A DNA stretch of 64,000 nt from Cytidiella melzeri (taxonomy: Eukaryota; Basidiomycota; Agaricomycetes; Polyporales; Irpicaceae). The notes beneath the pieces were generated by a model that saw only the letters and a program-made list of their open reading frames with translations, did not search any database and was not told the origin of the DNA. Below, in pieces: positions 13,066-23,486 of the stretch. Numbering within the stretch: the stretch's first letter is position 1; every line of letters begins with the position of its first letter. Position numbers and translations under genes: made by a program. The stretch is taken from positions 62,001 to 126,000 of the forward strand of contig JABYQR010000058.1 in assembly GCA_022592445.1 (NCBI GenBank), in the 5' to 3' direction.

Positions 13066-13405
13066 GGTCTGCAGGTCTGAGCTCGTACTTTGGCTACCTC
13101 AGATATCAAGGGCGAGTTGATGTCGACTATTCTTTCCACATGTTGACATAGAGGGGGGAGGGTAAAGGTCGTGAATGAAAGGCAGCGCGACTCGGACTTC
13201 CAGTGGCGGTGACGCTTGAGATTGCGTTGAAAGCGTGCAAGTACTTTCCCACGCCACAAACACTCAGACTTCCTTTTCAGGACTTCGAGCCAAGCACATT
13301 CACAACGATGGAAGTACATGGTAATTCGCGCACCCAATCAAGTACTCCCCCAAGTCAAAACATCTCTGGTTGTTCTTGAAAACTCGAAATGCCCAGCGCT
13401 CTGGC
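13066..13405. other. Intergenic
   Basis: Short gap between the condensin start and the stop of the first WPGY gene, both on the minus strand. No exon could be supported. It probably contains the condensin promoter. Confidence 0.4.
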
Positions 13406-13996
13406 CTACCCCGACCTCGGAGAGTAGACAATCACTGGCTGCCAGCTACCAAGCGCTACATGCTGCAATCGTACTAGTACCAAATCCTCAAAGTTGACGT
13501 TGTGTGCTAACCAATTCGGATCTGTCGCCCGAAGCCTGTTAGCTTCCGTACTCAGATTCTAGAGTGCAGACTGTCAGAATGGATCAGGCTGTAATTATCG
13601 TGGGATACCAACTTCCAGGCACGATCTGATCTTGAGAGCCACCAGATAGGCCAGCCTGGCTAGCGTGACCGGACGAGACTCGTACCGATGATCGTAGGCA
13701 TGTATGACAGCACATGAAGGGGGACAACCCGGCCACTAAACATGAATCAGTACACGGAACCACAAATATCGGATCAAGACCACAGAACGTACGTTGAGAC
13801 GTAGCGTGAATTTGGCGGCTGTATTGGTCAGAAGCGGGGTACTTTCTGCGTTGTGGAGACCATGCAAATCGTCTCTGAGTGCGTCACCGAGGTAAACACC
13901 CGGGGACCCGTACCGCTCAAAGATGATAGATGGAAAGGGAATGAAGGGTCTACGGAGGCGGTAAGGTGGTTGAGGAACTTCTTGCCAATAAGGCAT
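13406..13996 (-). CDS. WPGY-family small protein, copy A
   Basis: Three exons: 13996-13793, 13735-13613 and 13558-13406, with all introns in phase 0, giving about 159 residues. Three other loci in this window share the plan. Exon 1 carries an EVPQPPYRLRRPF stretch and a GDALRDDLHGL motif. Exon 2 always starts with Trp-Pro-Gly (here WPGCPPSCAVIHAYDH) and continues with a T-LARLA-LVA helix. Exon 3 ends with LVLVRLQHVALGSWQPVIVY. No signal peptide, membrane segment or catalytic motif is visible. I know similar sequences only as unnamed Agaricomycete proteins and do not assign a function. A TATATATAG run lies about 75 bp upstream. In this copy the Tyr of the WPGY signature is Cys. Confidence 0.65.
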
Positions 13997-14996
13997 GGCT
14001 AGATGCCCAGTATGTGCAAAGAGTAGCTGCGGGAGAAGCTGGAGAGCTTCACTACCTAATCCAGCTGTATATATAGTCAACGACCTATGTTCAATACGAG
14101 TACGTGAGCATGTGTAACCGGCGAAAAACTTTCAGTCTTCGACGGAACCCTTGGCCTGACAGCCAAGCGCATTGGCACCGCCTCCCGACACTGAAACAGG
14201 TGCATGAGTACGTACATATGAGTAGCCGAAGGCCGCCATACAAGTGTTTCCGAAAAGGGTATAAAGGAGGGATGAAGGTTTGGCTCTGGAATACCCAATG
14301 TTTATGGAATTGGAGTTCGAGGCGGTACTGCGCGTCGATGGAGCGCACTGCACACGGAAGCACCGGGGCGCGCATATGCATGGCCATCAAAATGTGTCCA
14401 TTGGATCGACAGCCTGAGGATAGAGCGCCCAAACAACCAATGCTCTCACACTGTCGGACTCGTGGAATGGTGATGTGGCTCGTCGTACTTGGCGGTGGCC
14501 ACAAGCCTCGGGAGTCTGGAGATCTCGGCGTTGGCATCATAATTACACAAAACGGGGTACTGCTGTCCCACATACTTTAAGACGCGTGTGCTGGGTGTTG
14601 TCTCCGTTTCCCGAAACATGGATCTGCTCCACGCGAACCCACAGTTGCACAGCATTCCCAGGGTCGAGACTTCATAACTCCTGCTGTGCAATGACAACAC
14701 GTGGGAGGTTGATATATTATAGAGGGTGATTGAAGGCAAAGAAGAATGATTATAGGATGAGATATAACGTTGAACGATTACCAAGGAGACAACCAGCCAT
14801 TGACGTTGCTTCGTGTCCAGATCTTACCAGTAGATCCGCCAAAAAATCGGAGCGAAAGTTTATTAAACGATTGCGAGCCAATATAGCAGAAGCTGAGTTG
14901 ATAGTGTAGAAAATAACTGCAAACTTCTCTGTTTCGTGAGTTGCCCGCATCCTCCGCCGGCATGTTCAGAGATGCTTCCTTCAGGAAATCTGGATC
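13997..14996. other. Intergenic between WPGY copy A and the palindromic element
   Basis: Long overlapping open frames exist on both strands here but none has splice support, family resemblance or a sensible start context. The last part (about 14920-14996) aligns with 19118-19197 and is the left flank of the segmental duplication described below, cut off by the palindrome insertion. Confidence 0.45.
14990..14996 (+). repeat. Target-site duplication, left copy
   Basis: CTGGATC immediately before the palindrome. An identical copy sits at 17135-17141 immediately after it. The empty duplicated locus has one TTGGATC at 19191-19197. Confidence 0.8.
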
Positions 14997-16025
14997 CACC
15001 TATCCGTCCCGCTATGAAAGCCCCATCAGAGGGCATCAAACGACCCTGCGCCGAGCCATATCTGAGTCAGATCTGCGAGTTTTCCTCACCCGTCTATAAA
15101 CCGTTCAAGAATTAACTCAAATATCTTAGATCATCAGTCCCTGCCGAGCCATCGTGCTCCCGCCCTCGCGCTCACCATCATCTCCCATCAATCACGCGCG
15201 GATTATCTCCGGCAATGTCCCCGCTCCCGCGCTCGCTGTCTACAACGATGAGCGCTGTATAGTATAGGTCCATGGCTTCCCCTTTGATTCACTTAGTTCT
15301 TTTTGGCTGTATAGGGTAATCAAGTGTTTAGAATACGATTATGAAGTCCGATTTAATAATTACTTGATAGATCTCTCACTGTAGCCAGATCTGTAGTGGC
15401 CACAGGGGTGTCTGGCCCTCTGTATATGCATGCACTATTCCTAACGTCTAGTGGCTTTGTTTAATTAATTTTGGATACATATGCGAAGAATTGGTGAAGA
15501 AACCATGTTATTTGAGACAAAGGAGAAGGTGCTATGCATTGAACATGGTGGAGAGTAGAGATGGGTGGCCACACATGGGATCATCTTGTACAATAAATCG
15601 CACACTTAATTGAAAGTGTTTTCCCATGTATATAGACGTAAAATAATGTGCCCGATTGGCGCAATAGCGGTTGGGCCAATTGTAGTATACCTGTTCCCCT
15701 CCTGCCTCCCAAAAGGTACAAAGCGCCCTCCCACTGTGTAACCATTGAGCGCGGGCTTGGCGCACCTATCCAGTCGTGTAGAGCACCCTAAAAAGCAATA
15801 GTACAAGGTAATACATCCCCCCCGCCGCTAATTCCGACGCTTCTAAGATGCTACAAAGGTGAGAAAAGGCGAATTTGACATGCTCCCAAGCACATATCTG
15901 CCTGTGGAGGTCCCTACAGGCTGGGGGACTGTAGAATTCATTCATAATAATGTTTAACATACATGATTCAGTATGTACAATATTTTATTTGAAGGGGATT
16001 GAAGCCCTTCAGCCCCAGATACATG
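14997..16025 (+). repeat. Left arm of the palindrome
   Basis: A 1029-base arm matching 17134-16106 on the opposite strand with no net insertion or deletion, since the mirror centre is the same (16065.5) at both the outer and inner ends. Confidence 0.88.
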
Positions 16026-16105
16026 AAAAAGCAGTCAGGAAGACCAGGATGTGCAAGAACCCGGCACAAAGCTTCTTGAACCCAGCTTTGCTCTCGGGTC
16101 ATTTC

Positions 16106-17134
16106 CATGTATCTGGGGCTGTAGGGCTTCAATCCCCTTCAAATAAAATATTGTACATACTGAATCATGTATGTTAAACATTATTATGAATGAATTCTAC
16201 AGTCCCCCAGCCTGTAGGGACCTCCACAGGCAGATATGTGCTTGGGAGCATGTCAAATTCGCCTTTTCTCACCTTTGTAGCATCTTAGAAGCGTCGGAAT
16301 TAGCGGCGGGGGGGATGTATTACCTTGTACTATTGCTTTTTAGGGTGCTCTACACGACTGGATAGGTGCGCCAAGCCCGCGCTCAATGGTTACACAGTGG
16401 GAGGGCGCTTTGTACCTTTTGGGAAGCAGGAGGGGAACAGGTATACTACAATTGGCCCAACCGCTATTGCGCCAATCGGGCACATTATTTTACGTCTATA
16501 TACATGGGAAAACACTTTCAATTAAGTGTGCGATTTATTGTACAAGATGATCCCATGTGTGGCCACCCATCTCTACTCTCCACCATGTTCAATGCATAGC
16601 ACCTTCTCCTTTGTCTCAAATAACATGGTTTCTTCACCAATTCTTCGCATATGTATCCAAAATTAATTAAACAAAGCCACTAGACGTTAGGAATAGTGCA
16701 TGCATATACAGAGGGCCAGACACCCCTGTGGCCACTACAGATCTGGCTACAGTGAGAGATCTATCAAGTAATTATTAAATCGGACTTCATAATCGTATTC
16801 TAAACACTTGATTACCCTATACAGCCAAAAAGAACTAAGTGAATCAAAGGGGAAGCCATGGACCTATACTATACAGCGCTCATCGTTGTAGACAGCGAGC
16901 GCGGGAGCGGGGACATTGCCGGAGATAATCCGCGCGTGATTGATGGGAGATGATGGTGAGCGCGAGGGCGGGAGCACGATGGCTCGGCAGGGACTGATGA
17001 TCTAAGATATTTGAGTTAATTCTTGAACGGTTTATAGACGGGTGAGGAAAACTCGCAGATCTGACTCAGATATGGCTCGGCGCAGGGTCGTTTGATGCCC
17101 TCTGATGGGGCTTTCATAGCGGGACGGATAGGTG
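16106..17134 (-). repeat. Right arm of the palindrome
   Basis: A 1029-base mirror of the left arm. The inner junction is at CATGTATCT, which faces the left arm's AGATACATG across an 80-base spacer (16026-16105). Confidence 0.88.
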
Positions 17135-17141
17135 CTGGATC
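17135..17141 (+). repeat. Target-site duplication, right copy
   Basis: CTGGATC directly after the right arm of the palindrome, identical to 14990-14996. Confidence 0.8.
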
Positions 17142-18833
17142 AGGAACGTACCTTGTCAATGATCTCCAATTGCAAACAGATCTTGTTCAATACAGTTCCT
17201 GGGAAGCAAAAAATACAAATACAGCTGCCACGTCAGCCGCCCAATGCCAACCGCACGCCAAAGCCAGTGATCCAAGCCACTTTCAAAGAGTTAAGTTACG
17301 GAATTGTCATGCGTGCAGGTCTCGTAGTTGAGAAACTCCAGTATTTGTTCGATTCTTAGGGTTTGAGGTGGTGTCGTCCATCAGAGCCATTTATAAGGAG
17401 TTCGTCGCTGCTGTACAGCTATCAACGAAAGCGCCAAATCATTCCGATTTTCTAAAATCGGGTTTATCTCAGATGCTAGCAGAGCACCACGTGAATATAC
17501 TCGCCAAATCATTGATCATATAACATTACCACGCCACAAAGAATTTAGTCTCTTTTTGCGGCAGCAATTCAAGCAGACGGCTGGTTCCATGATGAGCGTC
17601 TACTGTTACGACTCGACAAGAATACAAAATAACCAAATTCGCGTCTACTCTGCCTGCAAGACCTTCTCTGTCTGTACAAAAGTACCGTATCCCCACGTTC
17701 TCATCTACCCTGCCACTGGTCTCGGAGAATAGACAATAACCGGCTGCCAACTCCCCTTCGCTACATGCAGAAGCTGAACCAGCAACAAATCCTCAAACTC
17801 AATGTTATGTGCTAGCCAATTCGGATTTGCTGCCCTGGCTCTGTTGGCTTCCGTGCTGAGACGCTAAAAATGCATACTGTCAGCATATCATAAAAGAAAG
17901 GCGATTATCAAACAGTAATGTTTAGCAGAATACCAACTTCTAGACACAATTTAATCTTGCGAGCCACCAGGTGAGCCAACCTCGCGAGCGTGATCGGCTG
18001 CGACTTGTGCGCAAAATTGTAGACATGGATCGCGTCGCACCAAGGAGGATAACCAGGCCACTAAGTATGTATGAGCGAGTGACCAAGCCAGAACTGAGCT
18101 GGAAGACATACATTGATCCGCAGCGTAATCTTATTAGCGGTATTGGCCAGGAGTGGTGTGGTTCCAGAGTAACGGAGACCATGCAGCTCTTCTCGGAGTG
18201 CATGGCCAAGACGAACCCCAAGACACCCGTTCTCCTCGAAAGTGATCGGTGGGAAACGGCTGAACGGCCTGGAAAGCCTGTATAGCGGCTGGGGGACTTC
18301 TTGTCCATAGGCCATGGATTGCATTGAGCAGTGAGCAGGTGCGCAGGAAGCTGTTGGGTGACTTGAAGACTGCATCCTGCAGTCCAGTCATACTTATAGG
18401 CAGAGGACCTTCAAGAAGGCGCCGTAGCGAATTGGACGCGGCAGCGGGTGTCGGGGACTCAGGTGACACCCAACGTCGTGCACCTTGTGGATGACAGCCC
18501 GAGTAGCGATCCGATGGTGTCTTTCGATGTCGGCGGACCTTGCAGGAGTAGACACAGGCACACTGCAGCCCACAAAGCAAAAGCTGAGATTCAAAGAGTG
18601 GCAAGCGAGGTCCATTAGCCGGAGCCCGGTATTGAGCATGCAGGAACAAGTTTCTCAAGTACAAGTGAATGGATGGAGATTGTCGTAGCGGCGGCGTATA
18701 AGAACAAAGAGATACTCGGGTGCATGTTCCCTCCGTTGACTGAAGAGTTTCACCTCAAAGGCCAAGGAGCGGGTCAACACATGCCGACGCCACATGCAGG
18801 ACCCCGGACCACTCCCGCGCGCTAGTGAAACGG
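17142..18833 (+). repeat. Segmental duplication unit 1 (right of the palindrome)
   Basis: This unit aligns along its length with 19198-20843. Shared blocks are the GAGGTGGTGT stretch near 17370/19410, the complete WPGY gene with its 3' flank, and a promoter block ending at CCCGGACCACTCCCGCGCGC (about 18802 and 20807). The left end of the unit (about 14920-14996) was separated from the rest by the palindrome insertion. Confidence 0.75.
17705..18315 (-). CDS. WPGY-family small protein, copy B
   Basis: Exons 18315-18112, 18060-17938 and 17863-17705 encode about 161 residues, with the first two exons exactly the same lengths as in copies A and C (204 and 123 nt). The protein begins MAYGQEVPQPLYRLSRPF. 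Exon 1 has GHALREELHGLRYSGTTPLL and an ITLRIN end. Exon 2 opens with WPGYPPWCDAIHVYNF and has ITLARLAHLVARKIKLCLE. Exon 3 ends GSWQPVIVYSPRPVAG. All introns are phase 0. The frame is intact and family-specific positions are conserved, so the gene is probably functional. Its role is unknown. It lies in the duplication unit whose 3' flank received the palindrome, about 570 bp beyond the stop codon. Confidence 0.7.
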
Positions 18834-19117
18834 CAGAGTCAGATGTAACATTTTGGTTATTGCTACTATGTAATTAGCGAAGGCGGCGGTCACCGGCTAT
18901 GCACCAACCTCTTGTGAAGCACACCTGTGCACGGTCAAGTCAATAGTCGAGTAAACCCACACGTGGAATGCGTACGGCGCACTCTGCCTTCGGTCGTGTA
19001 GACAACTTCATGAAAGTCTTCTTCATCCACGTACGGGTTTTCTAAGCTTTAAATCATAGACGTAGCAATTGCATATACGAGGTTCTCCTTCACATGTACC
19101 TCGACAGCCCCATATCT
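18834..19117. other. Spacer between duplication units
   Basis: Sequence between the promoter end of unit 1 and the left boundary of unit 2. No coding exon or known repeat was seen. Confidence 0.4.
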
Positions 19118-20843
19118 GCGCAGACTTCTCTGCTTTGTAAGCTGCCCCCATTGTCCGCCGGCATGATCAGAGATGCTTCCTTCAGGAGATTTGGATCTGG
19201 AACACACCTTGTCAACAATCCTAATCTCTCGCAAAAGGGTCCCCGGAAGAAGGATCCAAAAAAATACAATTGTAGCTGCCACGTCAGTCGCCCAATACCT
19301 GCGGCACGCCAAGCCCCGTGATTCAAGCCATTTTCAAGGAGTAGAATCAAGGAGTTGTCATTCGTGGAGGTTCCGCAGTTGAAAGCTCCAAAAATCCTCC
19401 GAATTCTCGGTTTTGAGGTGGTGTAGTCCAGCAGAGCCATTGACATTCGTCGCTAAGCCATTAAAGAAGGCGCCAAACCATTGATCATATGACATCACCA
19501 CGCCACCAAGAATTTAGTTTCTTTTTGCGGCAGCAATCCAAGCAGACGGCTGAAATGCTATGATGAGGTTCTACTGTTATGACTCGATAAGATCTACAAA
19601 ACAATCGAAAATTTGCGATTACTCTTCCCACAAGACCTGCTTTGTCTGCACAAAAGTATCGTATTCTCACGTTCTCATCTACCCTGCCACTGGTCTCGGA
19701 GAATAGACAATAACCGGCTGCCAACTCCCTTTCGCTACATGCAGAAGCTGGACCAGCATCAAATCTTCAAACTTGATGTTATGGACAAGCCAACATGGAT
19801 TTGTTGCCCTAGCTCTGTTGGCTTCCGTGCTGAGACACTAGAAATGCATACTGTCAGCATAATGTCCCCAGACGCGATTTATTATAATTGCAGAATACCA
19901 ACTTCCAGACATAATTTGATTTTGCGAGCCACGAGGTGGGCCAACCTCGCGAGCGTGATCGGCCGCGACTTGTACGCAAAGTTGTAGACATGAATCACGT
20001 CGCACCAAGGTAAATAACCAGGCCACTAAGTAATAGTCAGTACTCGGTCGTTGACATCATCCGGTTCGGAAACACATACGTTGATGCGAAGGGTAATTTT
20101 GGTAGCGGTATTGGCCAGAAGCGGATTGATCTCAGAGTATCGAAGACCATGCAACTCATTTCGGAGTGCATGTCCAAGACGAACCCCAGGACATCCGTTC
20201 TCCTCGAAAGTGATGGGTGAGAAACGGCTGAACGGCCTGGAAAGCCTGTAAAGCGGCTGAGGGACTTCTTGCTGATAGGCCATGGTTAGCAGTAAAGCAC
20301 AGGACGTCTACGCCAGAAGCTGGTGACTTGAGAGCAGCATCTTGTAGCCTAGCAGTATTTATAGGCAGAAGATCTTGAAGGCGCCGTCACAGCGAGTTGG
20401 ATCGACCGCGGTGGGTAAAATCGACTGCCGGAGAGTGAGAGTTTTTGGTATCTCAGACGACACCCAACATCGTGCAGCAGCTGTAACACGCCATGTGCAC
20501 GACAGCCCGAGTGGCCGTCGGTATCTTTCAACGTCGGCACACTGGCAACCTTGAAAGTGGATCCACTGCAGCCCACAAAGCTGGCATTAGTCAAGCGAGG
20601 TCACGCAATAGCCGGAGCCGGTGTTGGCTGTGCAGTAGCAGGCCTCCCAAAGTACAAGTAGATGAATGCAGAGTGTCGCGGCGGCGTAGGAAAACAAAGG
20701 GAGACTGCTCGGGTGCGTGTTCCCTCCGACAGTGGTGGACTTGAAACTTGAGTGATGGGAGCGGATCAGTGATAGGCGTCAATGCGCCCAATAATGTCCC
20801 AGGACCCCGGACCACTCCCGCGCGCTGGTGAAACAACACTGCA
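19118..20843 (+). repeat. Segmental duplication unit 2 (no insertion)
   Basis: The second copy of the unit that starts near 14920 and continues at 17142-18833. It lacks the palindrome, so it shows the pre-insertion arrangement. Divergence between the units is clearly visible, with several short indels, so the duplication is older than the near-identical palindrome arms. Confidence 0.75.
19679..20283 (-). CDS. WPGY-family small protein, copy C
   Basis: Exons 20283-20080, 20025-19903 and 19837-19679, about 161 residues, identical in architecture to copy B. It starts MAYQQEVPQPLYRLSRPF, carries GHALRNELHGLRYSEINPLL, then WPGYLPWCDVIHVYNF at the start of exon 2, and ends GSWQPVIVYSPRPVAG. The close match in both coding and promoter sequence shows it arose with copy B by segmental duplication. 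Most differences in the exons are substitutions that leave the frame open, suggesting both copies are kept. Molecular role unknown. Confidence 0.7.
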
Positions 20844-21491
20844 CTGAAGCTTTCGAGACATTGAGTGCAGCGCACTTATTTTGCTGGTGATAGATGACAT
20901 GATTGATAATTGATAAACTACTAAGATGTTTATTTTTTCGATTTTTGGAAGCGGTTGAGTGTGTGAGATAACCTTGAATACTTATTCGAACCCTCCCACG
21001 TTTCTCGGCACTGTAATGAACTTCGACGTCTCTTAATGGTCTCAAACTGTCGCTGGAGGCACTTTGGGCAATCTCCGACATATCTCCCCGACCTTGTCGA
21101 TGACCACGAAGATGGCGATCCGGAAGTGACTCGGACTCGCACCAGCGCAAGGTGGTCTGTTGTCTAAAATTATTTTGATACAGTACTCATTCGCCCACAA
21201 TTCATCAGTCTAAAAGACTGACTTGACTTGCGACGTGACTGGTAATGATTTCGGCGTCTCCTGTCAACAAGAGCCAAGTGTTCAACGCCACAGAGTATGG
21301 ACATGATGCCATCTTGAAGGTCCTCTCGCTGTCCTTGGCATGATGTTGAGAGAGAAAAACAAGAATCAATAATCATGGAGCGCACTGCAAAAGCAAGACC
21401 AGATCTAGATCAACACTGTACGATAATTACTGTGATACTTTAGCTCTAAGTTCAAACAAAAAATAAATGTGTCTATGTGCAGCGACAACAA
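20844..21491. other. Unassigned interval
   Basis: A minus-strand reading from the ATG near 21312 with a 64-nt intron would give a roughly 70-residue protein, but two different frames after the intron look equally coding-like, so I do not call a gene. Confidence 0.3.
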
Positions 21492-23038
21492 TCATCTCAC
21501 CATCGCACTCATAGCGCCTTGCATCCCCGCCGATACACCCTCAATAGCCTCCAAGTTCCTCTTCCGTCTCTCGTCGACAGATGGCCCCAACGCACCCTCA
21601 AACCACCGCTCTCCCTCCGGAACATCCTTCCACCCACCCTTCAAAAACTGTTGAAACGTCTTCAAATGTCCCTTTGACAAATCAGGCCTCTGCAGCTCCT
21701 GCGCTTTGACAAAATGCAACGGCGGATTTTGCAGAGAGTACGGAACGCCAGAAGGGTCGGTAGGACTTCCGACGAACCCTTCGCATGTAAATACGAGACC
21801 GGGAGGGATAGTCATCCGTCCAATCTTGAAGCACTGGACGGAGACAGAGATGCAATGCACCGTGGCGCCGTCTGGCTCTTCCGAAGGAAACATTTGCGCG
21901 ACGCGTTCCGCAGGGTTGCTGCTGCTGGGGCCTTGGGGAAGAGGCGTAGCTGAGCCCGAAGCAGAACCAGAGTTCAGGTCAGAGGGTTGCGCTGGCGTGT
22001 GCAGAGTTGGAAAGTGCGCGGAGTCTCCAGAAGGTATAGGCTTCTCGGGTGTGCTGTCGCCATCGGGGACTGCACGAGTCTTGTCGTCGGACTTGGACTT
22101 CTTCTTGGGTGTCACGAAACGCACGACGAGATAGAGCTGGGCTAGATTAGTATCATTTTGCTTGGTTTAGATGACTGAGCACACACCCATTTATTATCCC
22201 AGCATACCAAGTTCATCCTCATCTCGAACGAGGCAAACATAGGAATCTCTCTGATAAACTTGAAATGTGTTGCTACAGAACATAATCAGCGAGCTGCAAG
22301 GAGCCGGTGCGGCGCACGCACCTCCAAGAGCTATCCATCCTCCAGCGCGGAAAAAGGTCGGACAGAGACGTAAAGCAGCTCTGAAACGCGCCCAATCCAA
22401 ATGCTGCGAGACAGTCCATCAGTCTCGCTATACTATCAAGACACGCAGAAGCCTTACCTTGGGGTAAGAAGAATTTGACAAATGCATGTTAAAGTCGCAA
22501 TCATCCGGACCTTTGGATAGGGGTGAGCATGTCGTGAAGGAAATATGTATACTTATTAACTGACCGGCCCAGGAATTTACAGTTATCGTAAACTTGATAG
22601 GATCCTCGCCGACTGGACACAGTCCGCGCAAAAACTTGTCCTTCGCTTCCAACCTCTCACCTTTCGACCAAAAGAGGGTCCGCAGATTGAGCGCAGCAAC
22701 TCTGAGTCTGTAGAGAACGATAGGAGAAAAGACATGCCCTGTACGAGGAACTGTTCAGTGTCATGTGCCGGCAAAGGTATGAGAGCAAGTACGCACAATG
22801 CCATACTAGCGGCCATGAGCGAACATTGATGAGCAGCAGCAAGCCCAGGATGTATTTGAGCACTGTTGGTGTGTTTCGTAGCACAGTTTGCAGCACGCCA
22901 GTTGTGTTGTTAGTGAATGCGCTTGATAGCAGCTGTCGAAAGGGGGTAGGATTGGCAAGATGTCTGACTTTTCAGCTCGCGAGGACGCACCTTACTTAAA
23001 ACATTGGCCCTATTCGCGTCCACCAGCGTGCTCGACAT
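21492..23038 (-). CDS. THEM6-like hotdog-fold (thioesterase superfamily) protein
   Basis: A multi-exon minus-strand gene ending ...GAMSAMVR. The N-terminal region has a membrane-anchoring hydrophobic stretch (YILGLLLLINVRSWPLVWHW). The core carries the signature of the THEM6/4HBT_2 group: PDDCDFNMHLSNSSYPK, then LDWARFRAALRLCP and FFRAGGWIALGG. The C-terminal extension is Ser/Pro-rich after FVTPKKKSKSDDK and ends with a helical tail. Hotdog proteins often hydrolyse acyl-CoA thioesters. THEM6-type members are membrane-associated and their substrates are poorly known, so the activity is inferred. The first exon (MSSTLVDANRAN...) is the weakest part: the obvious GTAAGG donor leaves the frame mismatched with the next exon. 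Confidence 0.75.
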
Positions 23039-23486
23039 TCCTGCGACGATGTTGTTCGAAATGTACGTCGAGGGGTAACTGCAAGTACGTTAGTACGATA
23101 GCCAAGTACTAGCAAGTAGCGGCTAGCACCGGCATGCCATCTGTTGGGGTTGTACAGTATGTCGATCTTTGTCAGAGACACTCTGCATCGCGAACCGGAG
23201 TAGACCGGCTACCGCTTTGCCGGAGTATACAGGGCAAAACGGCACGCATGTTTGACTGTAGACTGTAGACTGTGGTTACACGAGCACAGTGCACGCGAGT
23301 GGGAGAGTGAGGAAAAGATACAAAAGGGTTGCATTGTTTATACACCACAGGTATAAGGTTGTTTCCAAGTATGACGTATGCGATGGGTCAAGGTGAGCCA
23401 TTTCACGGTGAAGTTGTACATGTATTAACGTTTGCTCCTTTCGGATTAGCAACTCGACATGCAGGGCAAAGAGACGATACAATTTT
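23039..23486. other. Intergenic
   Basis: Gap between the stop of the TFIIIC gene and the start of the THEM6-like gene. It contains a repeated GACTGTA motif near 23250-23275 but no exon. Confidence 0.4.

Larger units (their letters stand above)
14997..17134. mobile_element. Giant palindromic (foldback) insertion element
   Basis: The segment is an almost perfect inverted repeat. Arm 14997-16025 is the reverse complement of arm 16106-17134, with an 80-base unique centre. I saw only two mismatches between the arms by eye (15706 and 16009 against their mirror positions). The termini read CACCTATCC...GGATAGGTG. The element is flanked by direct repeats CTGGATC at 14990-14996 and 17135-17141. The unoccupied paralogous site at 19191-19197 has a single TTGGATC, so the repeats are a 7-bp target-site duplication. 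The arms contain only short open frames, the same in both arms, and no transposase motif. It therefore looks like a non-autonomous foldback element with very long inverted repeats. Confidence 0.85.

Noticed and set aside
14104..14580. Open frames of about 158-160 codons on both strands
   Set aside because: They overlap each other on opposite strands, show no domain, and have no splice or promoter support. They look like chance open frames in GC-balanced DNA.
15532..16599. Open frames of 64-77 codons repeated on both strands
   Set aside because: They are mirrored only because the DNA is palindromic. They contain no transposase or other recognised motif.
18134..18664. A 176-codon minus-strand frame over the start of WPGY copy B
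   Set aside because: It overlaps exon 1 of copy B in another frame, and its upstream part aligns with the non-coding promoter region of copy C.
20880..21400. Possible small minus-strand gene
   Set aside because: Two alternative frames after a plausible intron look equally good, and neither resembles a family. The evidence is too weak to call.
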